Below are positions 1-10,215 of a DNA stretch of 64,000 nt, in pieces (the stretch's first letter is position 1; each line of letters opens with the position of its first letter). Under the pieces are notes generated by a model that searched no databases, was not told the DNA's origin, and saw nothing but the letters and a program-made list of their open reading frames with translations. Location of the stretch: contig CM046875.1 of NCBI GenBank assembly GCA_025667525.1, positions 291,319,147 through 291,383,146 on the forward strand. Reading direction: 5' to 3'. The translations under genes and the position numbers were made by a program. Origin of the DNA: Glebionis coronaria. Taxonomy: Eukaryota > Streptophyta > Magnoliopsida > Asterales > Asteraceae.

Positions 1-1
1 T

Positions 2-1336
2 GCCAACACACGCTTAAATGAAAACTGTTCTGCAGTTATTCTCAAAGAACTTCCGGAAGAACTTGGAGATCCCGGTCGTTTTGTGTTGCCTTGCATCTTT
101 AACAAAACCGAAGAATTTACTGCCCTAGCTGATCTCGGGGCCAGTATTAATCTGATGCCTTTAAGTGTTTGGAAAGCACTATCATTACCTGACCTTACTC
201 CAACAAAGATGACTCTTGAGCTTGCAAATCGCACTCTCGCTTACCCCGTTGGTATTGCCGAAGATGTGTTCATTAAAGTTGGCACCTTCACTTTTCCGGT
301 CGACTTTGTTTTTGTTGATTATGAAATGGACCCTCGTATTCCTTTAATACATTTCCGGCCATTCTTGAGAACCGGACGAGCTCTAGTTGATGTTGCCGAA
401 GGTGAATTAATTTTAAGGGTCGGGGATGATGCACAACTGTTTAAAATGGGGAAGCTTACAAGCAAATCCTATGGACGAGAATCTGCGAATATGATTAATG
501 TGATTGAAGATTTTGTCATCTACAACAATCCTCTATTCGAGTCTTGCAATGATAATCCACTTTTTCAAGATGATGTGGATGATTCTCTATCCAATTTGGA
601 ACCTTCACCCATATATGATTCTCCACCGATCTTTGATGCTTATGATGATGATGATTCTAGCTTCTATGGAGATGATTATGATGACCTTACTTCCGAGTAT
701 CCCGACATGCCCACATATGATGATTTTGATGAGACCGATACTCTTTCGAGTGATTCTTCTCATGATGAAGATCCTCCGCCATCCATGCTTAATCCTACTT
801 TGGATGATTACTCATTTGAGGAAGACTTCTCTACTTTTCTTAATACATACTTCCCTCATGAGAGTGATGCTCCTCCTTTAGATTTTGATGATTATGGTCT
901 TGATCCTACTTTGGATTTGAAGAAAATTCTTTCAAAGGAGAAGCAACCGGTCGACACCAACATCCGCAACACGTATGTTTTGACACCTCTTGGTCCACCT
1001 TCTGAGGACGAGGTTGTGCATCTTCTTCGCGGATCATCTTCAAATTTTGCTGAGCCTGGGTGCTATTTTCCCCTAAAGGAAAAGGTGTTCGACCCCGGTA
1101 TTGATATTCTTCAGCCATCTCAGTATCGTTCTGGTGAAATAAAAGGAAAAATCTTTGGAACTTTGGAAGATATGCTTGCACCACCTTACCCTTGCTACCA
1201 CTGTGCTCCATCTTTGCTTAAGGAAACCTTGCCTACTCTTCTTTGGCTTGCCTTGTTCGCCTTAAGCTTGTGTTATTTGATGGACGAAAACTATGTATTT
1301 GATCCCGGTGGATATGTTTCATGCTGCTTCCTATGA
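2..1336 (+). CDS. gag-protease polyprotein, C-terminal part, with acidic and hydrophobic tail
   Basis: The frame is open at the window edge, so no start is given. Near residues 30-55 it has the retropepsin signature DLGASINLMPLS, the usual Athila-type variant of D-T/S-G-A, followed by a typical protease fold. The second conserved motif, normally like LGRPF, reads HFRPF, so the protease may be impaired. From about residue 165 the chain becomes very acidic with repeated Asp, Ser and Pro. The last ~110 residues carry a FDPGI motif, a Leu-rich hydrophobic stretch that could span a membrane, and a second VFDPG motif just before the stop. A similar tail ends the protein set at 51419-53723. There is no RT or integrase. 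The family protease cleaves the Gag polyprotein in virus-like particles; the tail has no known role to me. Confidence 0.8.
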   Translation, partial: ANTRLNENCSAVILKELPEELGDPGRFVLPCIFNKTEEFTALADLGASINLMPLSVWKALSLPDLTPTKMTLELANRTLAYPVGIAEDVFIKVGTFTFPVDFVFVDYEMDPRIPLIHFRPFLRTGRALVDVAEGELILRVGDDAQLFKMGKLTSKSYGRESANMINVIEDFVIYNNPLFESCNDNPLFQDDVDDSLSNLEPSPIYDSPPIFDAYDDDDSSFYGDDYDDLTSEYPDMPTYDDFDETDTLSSDSSHDEDPPPSMLNPTLDDYSFEEDFSTFLNTYFPHESDAPPLDFDDYGLDPTLDLKKILSKEKQPVDTNIRNTYVLTPLGPPSEDEVVHLLRGSSSNFAEPGCYFPLKEKVFDPGIDILQPSQYRSGEIKGKIFGTLEDMLAPPYPCYHCAPSLLKETLPTLLWLALFALSLCYLMDENYVFDPGGYVSCCFL

Positions 1337-1706
1337 TAATCAAGGTCGAGTCAGGCTCACGACTCGGTGAACAAAAATCAAGCGCTTCTTGGGAGGCAAC
1401 CCATGTATCTATCATTTAGATTTCTTTATCCTAAGTGTAGGGGAGACCCGTTGGTGTTTGCTATTTCCTCTCTTCTACTATTCAGGGATTCGAGCGCTCA
1501 ATGATCCACTCTTGATGATTTTTAACGACCCGTGATTCCGTGATTCCGTGTTCCCGTCTTCCCGGTTCTATCCTAAACTCTTTTCGATTCACTATTTTAT
1601 ATTTTACAATATTAAAATAGGAATCTCGTTAGTTGTCTTTTCCTTAGCGAGGTTTAAACAACGTGCACAATGTCCTAAGTGTAGGGGAGTTTACTCCCAC
1701 ATGCTT

Positions 1707-1726
1707 AAACATTGAGGACAATGTTT
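1707..1726 (+). other. Palindrome AAACATTG-AGGA-CAATGTTT
   Basis: Eight-base arms with a four-base loop. The same sequence occurs at 43000-43019 on the other strand, and a copy with one change is at 54208-54227. In each case it is beside GTGTAGGGGG- or TTGGGGGGG-type polypurine runs. Confidence 0.75.
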
Positions 1727-3028
1727 ATATTAAGTGTAGGGGGCTTCTATCGAAGTTAAGTGGCTCTTTTCCTTGTATTTGTCCTCATTTTAACCGAAAA
1801 ATCAATTTTTCGACATTTTTCAAAATTTTTGATCTATTTTGGCCTATTAGTTTTTACCTTTGTATAGTTATTTTCTTTCTTTGCTAGAATAAATTTTTAA
1901 TAAAGTGGTTTTAATTTTCAAACATTGTGAATCTTTTGACTAAACCCGAGTTTACTCATCTAAGTTTACTCTAGCTAGTATCCTTAACGTGTTTAAGTCA
2001 AGTTTTGATAGGCTTTCATATAGGGAGTATAAAACGCGAAAGTCTTAACTCTCACGGGTTAAGAACAAGAACTTTTCGCAAGTTCCTATAATTGATCCTA
2101 GAGAGTTGTTTATCAAGGGAACTTTAAAATGCGATTTCTAAACTTGAAAAAGTCTAAGAATTTGCAAGATCCTATAGATGACTCGAAAACCCAAAACTTT
2201 GATTTAATAGGCTAAGCATCCACGAGTCTCATTCCTTGAGATTTTAAAATGTGGAGAACGAGAGATGATAGAGTCAATTATAAGTTTGATATTCTTTCGT
2301 GAATTTATGTGAGTTAATTATAAGCCTATTCTCCCATCGCTTGCTAATAAATTTATCTGTAATAAATAAGGTTGTACGATTTGAAAAATTACTTAGCTTC
2401 TAGCCCAAGATCGTTTAAAAGTTGCTCGGTATGGATTAGAGTTCATGGCCAAGGCATAACTTATTGAAGCGGGATGCGAAGATTGGCGAGTCCGAAAAGG
2501 CCCTAACAAGGCATGAGGGCTACATTTTGTTGTAAAAGATCCAAAAGTGATGTGAAGAATCATTTATCAAAAATCAATATGAAGGATCGAGACACACGAC
2601 GAAAAGCAAGAAATCCCCAAAAGTCATGGAGAAGTCTATCCGAAAAGGCTCTAAAAAGGTATTAGGATAAATAGATCCAAGTCCATAAAGGAGGCGGATC
2701 GTTGTATATCAAAGTCCAAAATAAAGATTGGAGAAAAATGTAGAAGTCGTGGTCCAAATATGAAGAATCTTTCAAAACTTCAAGTGAAGAAATTCCTATT
2801 ATGAAGAGAAGGCCATTATTTCATAACGTCTCTCAAAGATTTGAAGTATGAAGTCGCTGCCAAATATCGGTCCGAGAAAGGTCTCAAATCGCGAAGCGAG
2901 TTATGCCAAGATATGAACTTTATGAGGTCCCGAGAAGCAGTTTTAAAAGATTTTGTCCTTTAGCTAACTATTGATTAAATCGTCCCACTTTATTTTCAGA
3001 CTTAATAACAATCGAAATAAGTGAAACA

Positions 3029-3160
3029 ATGCATCCTCGTGATCATTCAAGACAACAATAAAATATAAGAGATACACCTAGGAATAAGGGAGTCTAAGTA
3101 AATAATTGGCCCACATGAGTTCGTGTTAGTTTGCTAACTTATAATAACAATGATCTCGTT
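3029..3160 (+). other. Conserved noncoding block shared by three gypsy elements
   Basis: The block starts ATGCATCCTCGTGATCATT and ends with ATAATAACAATGATCTCGTT. Recognisable copies are at 41556-41688 (minus) and 55199-55330 (plus). The last lies in an element with an unrelated LTR. No reading frame explains the conservation. Confidence 0.7.
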
Positions 3161-3364
3161 TTTAAGCTTGGTTTGGAGAAAGTGAAAACTTGAGGATGAT
3201 GATCATTCATAACATTTTCAAAACCCTAAGGTATGTTTTTTATTTCTCTCTTACTTTGAATGTTTATAATTTCCTATCTCTTTAATAAAGGCCAACGTGG
3301 ATTGATTATGATGAAAAATGTAATCTTGCTTTGTAACTAATGCATTGCATGAGGACATTGCAAT

Positions 3365-3382
3365 GGTCAAGTGTAGGGGATT
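3365..3382 (+). promoter_or_regulatory. Polypurine tract next to 3' LTR
   Basis: GGTCAAGTGTAGGGGATT immediately precedes the LTR start TGATAGG. The same tract precedes the LTR of the minus element (complement of 41340-41357). This is where plus-strand DNA synthesis is primed in LTR elements. Confidence 0.8.
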
Positions 3383-3856
3383 TGATAGGTGTGTAAACAC
3401 CCATCCTTTTTACCACTTAACTACAATAATAACCGAGCCAAAACGTGTATTTTATGTCATTTATGTCGGAATTATGTGTGGTTTGTGTTTTTGTTGTGAT
3501 TTAGGACGAAAAGGTGAAAAGTGGAGAAAACACGGGCATTCACGGGCTTTTATCGAAGAAAAAACGAAAGACGAAGTCAAGAAGTCAAGAGTGCAAAAAG
3601 AACGGAAGTCCAAGACCAATTCTGAAGATTTATCAAAGAAAAAGTCAAAAGACGGAAGTTTACTAAAATCCTAAGAACTCAAGTCTAATTTATTGAAGAA
3701 TTACAAGACGAGTTCAAAGAAATCCCGAGACAAAATCGTTAAAGTCAAAGAATTAAGAAGATTAACAAAGAATTAAGAAGAGCAAGGACTTAATGACGTA
3801 ATTAAGGAAAGAAGAAAGAGGGGAGGAAGCTTCCTAAGCACCTCCTAATCCTCCCC

Positions 3857-3864
3857 TATAAATA
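3857..3864 (+). promoter_or_regulatory. LTR TATA box
   Basis: CCCCTATAAATAGAAC, in the context matched by the TATA boxes of the related LTRs at 40893-40900 and 50584-50591 on the minus strand. It probably sets the start of the element's RNA. Confidence 0.65.
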
Positions 3865-4300
3865 GAACATTAGGATTAACATTTCATTCTTGTTGGCTAA
3901 TAGTGACAATTAGTTCTTCCACCTTTTAATTACCTTGTCATTTAATTTCATGTCCATTTAAATACATTGTCTTGCACCTTAAATACATTTAATTTCAAGT
4001 AAGTTTCCATTTAATTATTATCAATCTTTACTTTGTTGTTTGATATCCTATCTTCCTTTCTTTAATCTTTATGTTTATTGTTCATGTTCATGTTCTTGAG
4101 TTTTTGTTAAATTGATTAAGTGGGTTTTGATTATTTTGATCATTATTGTTAGTTTTATTGTTTTGGTTTGATTGTTTATGATTAGTTGATTATTTGTTAT
4201 TAGTTTGATTTAATCTTGTGGTTGATTTTTTTTAGTTTTGATTAGATCCGTAGCTTTTGGTTTCTTCCTTGTCCTTCGCTGCTCGTTTCTGTTCCCAGGA

Positions 4301-4886
4301 TTATTCCGGATCAAAGTCCAAAACATTCCGAGTGAAGATTGTTTGTTGATTATTCCGAATAAAGGGTGTTCATCCGGAATAAGTGACATATTCCGGATCA
4401 AGAACATACTCCGAATCAGCAACATTCCGAGTGAAGGCTTTGTGAAGAATCATTCCGGATCTAGGAAGACATTCCGGATCAGTCTTGTTTATTCGGAATA
4501 TATAAACATTCCGGATCAGTCTTGTTTATTCGGAATAATTTAACATTCCGGATCAAACCTTTCATTTGGAATACCAAATATTCCGGATCAAGGAGTTTTA
4601 TTCGGAATAATTAATTATTCCGGATCAAGGTCTTCATCCGGAATCTTTAACATTCCAGATCAAGGGGATTCATTCGGAAAATATTTCGGATCAGCAAAAT
4701 TGCCGGATCAATCTTAAGTATTCCGAATCAAGACTTTATTCCGGAAAAGTGACATATTCAGGATAAAGGATTTATTCCGGATCAAGGTTTTTGGTAAATA
4801 TTGCGAGTGAAAAAGAATCATTCCGAACGAAGGTGACATTCCGGATGAGTGATTATTCCAAACAAAGAATTATTTCGGATGAGCTG
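4301..4886 (+). repeat. Diverged array of about 30 ATTCCGGAT-like motifs in the LTR
   Basis: Copies of ATTCCGGATCA, ATTCCGAAT, CATTCCGAG and the inverse ATTCGGAAT recur on average every ~19-20 bp. Spacer sequence differs between copies, so this is not a simple tandem satellite. A related array occupies the matching part of the other Athila-like LTRs. Confidence 0.8.
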
Positions 4887-5304
4887 TTTTCAGGTTCTTT
4901 TTAGTTTCAGTTTTTAACTTTCTGTTTTTAATTTTCAAGCTTTACTTTTCCCGCCTTTTTACTTAGTTGCACTTTAAGTTTACTTGCCTTAGATTTATTT
5001 TACCCTTGCCTTAGTTTTAAGTTTTAGTTGCGTTTTAAGTTTGTCTTAGATATAGTTTTAAGATTGCGTTATTTACTTTTAGTGCCCTTTAAATTCTCGT
5101 CACGCTTTTAAATACCCGCCCTTTATTTTAAATTAGACTTAGATTTACTTTAACGTCAATTACCTTTACGTCTTGCACTTTTTAATTACTACAACGACAA
5201 AACTACTTGTTTCACCAAAGAACGACTGAGTCGCATAGTTAACTCATTTTTCAATTCGAAGAGACTGTGACGATAACTTTTTACATACAAAATCTCAGTT
5301 ATCA

Positions 5305-6269
5305 TAGCCCTCTTTTCATGTGGAGAAAAGCCAAACTTCTTCAAGATCTCTGCCACATACTTATCCTGGGAGATGAAGATACCATCTTCTTTCTACTGAA
5401 CTTGTAACCCCCGAAAGAAGTTCATCTCCCCCCATAGCACTCATCTTGAATTTGTCTGTCATAAGCTTGGAGAAATCCTCACTCATCTTTGGATTTGTGG
5501 ATCCAAAGATGATATCATCAACATAGACCTGAAAAAGTAGAACATCCTTACCTTTCTTCTTTGTAAATAGTGTCTGATCTATGGTGCCCCTTTTGAATCC
5601 ATTGTCCACCAAATAAGTAGACAAAGTACCATACCATGCTCTTGGGGCTTGATGAAGTCCATACATAGCCTTCTTGACTCTATACACCTTGTCTGGATTC
5701 TCTAGATCTTCAAAACCAGGAGGCTGCATCACATATACCTCATCATCAATTGTTCCATAGAGGAAGGCACTCTTGACATCCATTTGATAGACAATGAAGC
5801 CCATGCAGGATGCATAGGCTAGAATGATCCTTATAGCTTCAATCCTTGCAACTGGTGCAAAGACCTCCTCATAGTCTATCCCTTCCTCTTGTGTATATCC
5901 CTGAGCCACTAATCTTGCCTTGCTTCTGACCATAATACCTCTTTCATCTCTCTTGTTTCTTAGAACCCATCTTGTCCCTATAGGTCTGACATATCTGAGA
6001 CAATCAACCAGCTCCCAAACATCCTGAATTGCAAATTGGTGAAGCTCATCCTGCATTGCTTCCACCAAACTTGGTTCTTTGAGAGCATCAAAGATCTTCT
6101 TGGGTTCCTGTTGTGACAGAACACAGGCAAACAAACATGCTTGTACAAGAGGGGTATCAACCTTCTTGTGAATATTGGCAATAAATCCACCAAGACCTTG
6201 ATGAGATCTTCTAGTCTGAACAAGAGTCATAATATCACCAATGATTTGAGAAGTAGGGTGATTCTTCAT
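5305..6269 (-). pseudogene. Ty1/copia reverse transcriptase, interrupted at its 3' side
   Basis: Copia RT read on the minus strand. Conserved motifs are [12 protein letters not shown] and [20 protein letters not shown] near the N-terminal side, [11 protein letters not shown] in the middle, and the catalytic YVDD in [11 protein letters not shown]. After that motif a run of six G causes a frameshift and an in-frame stop follows. The frame then continues as recognisable RT up to 5305, where the gypsy LTR cuts it. The remaining RT and RNase H lie left of the window. RT copies element RNA into DNA in the particle; this copy is inactive. One TGA (6285-6287) separates it from the upstream linker. 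Confidence 0.9.
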
Positions 6270-6287
6270 AGTAGAAGTGAGAACTCA

Positions 6288-7061
6288 TCCTTCAAAAAGT
6301 CTGATGTCTTCAATCTCATTATCCATGTTGCCAATATCTTCTTCTTCAGACTCTCTTTCATCAATATGAGGATGAACCTCTTCATATAAATTGGAATGTT
6401 CACCCTGTTCAAATGTAGAAGAGAAAAGATGCGCAAAAGTGTTTTCAACACCTAAACCTTGGTTGTCAGCGTTTGGGTTGTCAACGCCTGAATTGGTGTT
6501 GTCAACGTTTGAGCCATCAACGTCTGAATTTGTCTTGTCATCGGTAGATTTTCCTTTGTCAGCGCTTGAAAGACCATGCATGTTGATAACTGGTGGTACT
6601 TGGGGACTACCATTATCCTTTCCAACAACAGCAGCAGCAAAAGCATCTGTCCATATGGGAATTGTGACATACTCTAGTATAGGAGATGACTTTTCTGCTT
6701 GTGATCCAACCTCTTCATTAACCTGTGTACCTGAAACATCAACAACTTGTTCTTCCACAACATTTGAAGTTACCTTCACAATGTCTGGATTAGTGACATG
6801 CATATAATTTAAAGTTCTAGATAGAGGTTCCAAGTCAAACAAACAATTTGGACCACTTTCAGGTTTACTCTCTAAAAACCTAACATGTACTCTTTCAAGT
6901 ATACGTTTTTCCTTTTTAAGATAAACCTTATATCCCTTACTCTGCACTGAATACCCCATGAAATAGCCTTCATCACCTTTTGCACTAAATTTACGTAAGG
7001 CATCACTAGTGTCTAGAACAACTACATGACAACCAACAGGTCTAAGAAAACCAATATTGGG
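6288..7061 (-). pseudogene. Copia integrase C-terminal region and linker to RT
   Basis: The part joining integrase to RT, in the same frame as 7062-8210 after one TAA at the junction. It holds the usual post-integrase segment (GYFMGYSVQSKGYKVY) and then a low-complexity hinge rich in Asn, Asp, Val and Ser (for example SNVDNTNSGVDNPNADNQ). The hinge is encoded by a DNA repeat GTCARCGYYTG (plus strand) at 6465, 6480, 6501, 6516, 6537 (degenerate) and 6558, spaced 15 or 21 bp. The same motif fills the upstream part of this element's LTR. Confidence 0.75.
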
Positions 7062-8210
7062 TTATTTTCCCCAAAGTAACTCATAAGGTGTTTTGTTCTG
7101 TATTTTGTTGACCAATGCTCTATTTTGAACATAGCATGCTGTATTCACAGCCTCAGCCCAAAAAGCTATGGGAAAATGAGCATCAGCCAACATAGTTCTG
7201 GCTGCTTCAATTAGGGTTCTATTCTTTCTTTCTGCAACCCCATTTTGCTGTGGGGTTCTGGCAACACTAAACTGCCTAGTAATCCCTTTCCTGGCACAAA
7301 AATCATCTAAAACTTTATTCCTAAATTCACCACCATTATCACTCCTAAGCATTTTAACTTCATTACCAGTCTTCTTCTCAATCTGAGTGATAAAGTCAAT
7401 TAAAGTGTCAGCTGTATCAATCTTCATAGTAAAAAAGAATGTCCAAGTAAACCTAGAAAAGTCATCAGTGATGACAAAGCAGTATGATTTACCATTCAAA
7501 CTTTCTATATTGGTTGGACCAAATAGGTCCATATGAAGCAAGTGAAGTGGTCTAGTACTAGAGTAAACCTGTTTAGACTTGAATGAGACCTTGTGTTGCT
7601 TGTCTTTAAGACATGCAACACAAGAGTGGTCATTGTGGAAAGCCTTTTCAGGCAAACCATCAACCAAGCCAAGTCTCACAAGCCTGTTTATATTCTTAAA
7701 GTTTATGTGCCCTAGTCTCCTGTGCCATAGATTACTCTCATCTACTGAAGCTTTAGCATAAAAACATGACATATTGTTATTCATCCTAATCCCATTCAGA
7801 TTCACATTATATATGTCTTTATGTCTAGGTGTTCTATAGTCAATATATTTCTCATCTGGGATCTTATAATCCTTGCTTAACACCAAACATTGAGTATCAG
7901 TAAACAGAACTTTATTTTTGTTATCACAAACTTGTGATACACTAAAAAGATTGTAATCAAGTTCCTTTACCAGAAATACGTTCTCAAAACGCAAGTTCTT
8001 GGTGAGAAGTGTTCCTTTGCCTGTGATAGTTCTATATCCGCCTCCAAAGTAAACCTTATCACCATCCTTAATGGGAGTGAATTTAGTCAGATAATCTTCC
8101 TTCCCTGTCATGTGCCTTGAGCATCCACTGTCCCAATATCCATAATCATTGACCTGTTTTTGAATGCCCTGCACATAAAGAAAATAAGTTAGTTTTCTTT
8201 GGGAACCCAA
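7062..8210 (-). CDS. Copia protease end, GAG-pre-integrase and integrase
   Basis: Near the start the aspartic protease signature appears as YWDSGCSRHMTG. Then comes the GAG-pre-integrase zinc-binding segment (WHRRLGHINF ... CVACLKDKQHK), followed by the integrase core. All three catalytic acids are visible: Asp in HMDLFGP, Asp in RSDNGGEF and Glu in NGVAERKNR. Integrase inserts element DNA into host DNA. The stretch lacks internal stops but ends at a TAA where related proteins continue, so the polyprotein is broken. Upstream (8211-8335) there are further stops before the chromovirus insertion. The lineage within Ty1/copia was not settled. Confidence 0.9.
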   Translation of the reverse strand: MGSQRKLTYFLYVQGIQKQVNDYGYWDSGCSRHMTGKEDYLTKFTPIKDGDKVYFGGGYRTITGKGTLLTKNLRFENVFLVKELDYNLFSVSQVCDNKNKVLFTDTQCLVLSKDYKIPDEKYIDYRTPRHKDIYNVNLNGIRMNNNMSCFYAKASVDESNLWHRRLGHINFKNINRLVRLGLVDGLPEKAFHNDHSCVACLKDKQHKVSFKSKQVYSSTRPLHLLHMDLFGPTNIESLNGKSYCFVITDDFSRFTWTFFFTMKIDTADTLIDFITQIEKKTGNEVKMLRSDNGGEFRNKVLDDFCARKGITRQFSVARTPQQNGVAERKNRTLIEAARTMLADAHFPIAFWAEAVNTACYVQNRALVNKIQNKTPYELLWGK

Positions 8211-8846
8211 GCCTTAGCAGACTTGGATTCATCTGGTTGTTCAACAAGAACAGACTTAGTTCTCATAACAACCCCTTGTTCATCCCTCTTTGAATGAAAA
8301 CCCAGTTAACCCCAATAAGTTTTGTAATGACCTTTTGTGACAATCCGTCAATTTATGGTTGATATTTTATTCTCAAGTATTATTTAAAAACATTATTTTT
8401 AATGTTATATTATGAACTCACTTATTTTTGGGAAGAAATTTGGATTTACGTCTTGAAGTAGCATAGACTACGTCTAAACCGGAGGATTCTACGTTACGTG
8501 TTTACGTTTACATACACCGTCCTTGATGACAGTCCGACATTTCAGAAAATAAATTTATCCGTGATTATTATCTTGAGATTTAAATTTGTGTTGGTTCATA
8601 AACTCACAAATTTACGAGAAGAGATTAGGACTTACGATTTTAATTTAACGTCCTTTACGACTAAACCGAAAACCATAGGATTACGTATTTATGTTTTTGA
8701 ACTCCGTTTTTTATGAGAAAACTTTTATTAGATTCATTTTGTGCCGTTGATTCATAATTTATAAAAATGTTTTTCGCAAAACGACCCGAGGGCACGCAAA
8801 CCGAGGAAACTAGAATCGAGAAGTTCCCGTACATTATTAGGGATGA

Positions 8847-8907
8847 GACAAGTTTAACACTTGTCCCACCCCTAATAGGGGTGGATTACACAAGAGTGTA
8901 ACACTCT
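8847..8907 (+). other. Cluster of three short perfect-arm hairpins in the LTR
   Basis: GACAAG/CTTGTC at 8847-8865, CCACCCCTA/TAGGGGTGG at 8866-8884 and AGAGTG/CACTCT at 8893-8907 follow one another directly. The cluster is kept in the other LTR at about 27851-27911. Confidence 0.7.
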
Positions 8908-10215
8908 TTGGTGTCACAATATTAGCCTTAGTTGAGACACTTGTCTCATAAGATTCAAAGCTACTTAGCTTTCCTTCTCTCACACTTTTCTCACACATGC
9001 AAGGTGTAAGAAAATAAAAACTCTCTCAACCTCCATACCTCCTCTCCTTGTCCGTCCATATCCATCACAAAATCACCATATTCATCAAATTTTAACCACA
9101 AACATAAGATATAATCAACATATGTTGATAACTACACAACAAGATGATGATTGGAGGTGATTCTAACTTGTAGAAAGAAGTTTTCTTGGAGTTCTAGGGC
9201 TGAGATTGGAGCTTAGATAAATGGGTTCATGCATGGCTAAATCTATGGTGGATCTATGAATATGAAGGTTCAACAAGGATGACCTAATTGGTGTAATCAT
9301 CTCTTTGATTCTTCACTAAGATGAAAGGTCTCCATCATTTGGTTGGTATATAGATTGTTTCTTCCTATCCTCTTGTTATTTTGAATATGTAATCTTGTAT
9401 TTTCTTCATTTATATATATGTATATGATGATTAATGATGATCAAAAATATTATGTGGGGATCATGTGTTGATAGATTTGATTAAAAAGATTAAAAGCTAC
9501 ATAAAAGGATGTTAAAATCATGGCTAAATTAGGAGACTGTATAAAACAGTAAAGAATCTTATGATAAACTGATAAAATGGCTTGGATAAATTAATATACA
9601 GTAAGCTATGAGTCTTGTACACATGTGAGAGTTGGCCATGCAATGGAATCATAAAAATGAGTGAGATATGATCAAAACAAGTTTAGAGTGCAAATCTGAG
9701 TACACTATTTTGGACGAATTTTATAAAATACTTAGAGGTTGATTCATCAGTAGCTAAGGAAAAAAATAGAGGACATATCATGTAGAATATGTCATAAATA
9801 TTTGGGGTTCTATCTCCATGTAGAACTCTAGATATGACTATTTTAGTAAACAAGATTTTTAGGACTGATTTTGTATAAATAATATATAATATAAGCACTC
9901 AAAATTTATATAAAATATATATAAATATAAAACCCACTAGTTGATAATAATTATAATAAAAGAGTTATATAAATATTGATATTAAAATGGGGTATGTTAT
10001 ATAAATTGTAAATATAAATGTTTTTCCAAGTTATAAAACTATATACTAAGTTTTACGTCTTTTCGGCTAAAACCGAAAGATTAACGTTTTTGTCAAATAA
10101 AACTTAGACGGTCGGACCCGTCTAATTTAAACTTTTATAAACTCACATACTGATATATGAACTTATATAACAAGTAAAAACCGATAAAACCCGAGCTTTA
10201 CAACATATAGACATT

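Larger units (their letters stand above)
1337..3382 (+). other. Long 3' noncoding region of the element with repeated polypurine motifs
   Basis: No credible gene. AAGTGTAGGGG-type motifs occur near 1434, 1676 and 1733, and the true polypurine tract abuts the LTR at 3365-3382. A GGGAGT/ACTCCC hairpin lies at 1685-1698 and a perfect 8-bp-arm palindrome at 1707-1726. Much of this region can be aligned by eye with the reverse complement of 41340-43377. Confidence 0.75.
1..5304 (+). mobile_element. Athila-like Ty3/gypsy element without RT/integrase, 5' end outside window
   Basis: Seen here are the end of a gag-protease reading frame, about 2 kb of 3' noncoding DNA, a polypurine tract and a complete 3' LTR. 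No reverse transcriptase, RNase H or integrase sequence lies between the protease and the LTR, where an autonomous Athila-type element would have over 1000 codons of pol. The LTR and 3' noncoding part match the minus-strand element at 39581-51029 closely, so the two are one family or sister families. The element ends inside the RT frame of a copia element, showing insertion there. The left LTR and target duplication are outside the window; the right flank begins TAGCC. Confidence 0.85.
3383..5304 (+). repeat. 3' LTR of the RT-less Athila-like element (1922 bp)
   Basis: It begins TGATAGGTGTG after the polypurine tract and ends CTCAGTTATCA where copia sequence resumes. It aligns in stretches with the LTRs at 39581-41339 and 49272-51029, notably in the first 300 bp and near the end. 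It contains a TATA box (3857-3864) and a dense ATTCCGGAT array (4301-4886). Short open frames in it look non-coding. Confidence 0.85.

Noticed and set aside
4210..4543. Open frames of 71-101 codons on both strands
   Set aside because: They arise from the motif array in the LTR and show no protein-like features.
4301..4886. CRISPR-like array of regularly spaced short motifs
   Set aside because: Repeat units are only 9-11 bp, diverged and in both orientations, inside an LTR of a plant retroelement; no cas genes.
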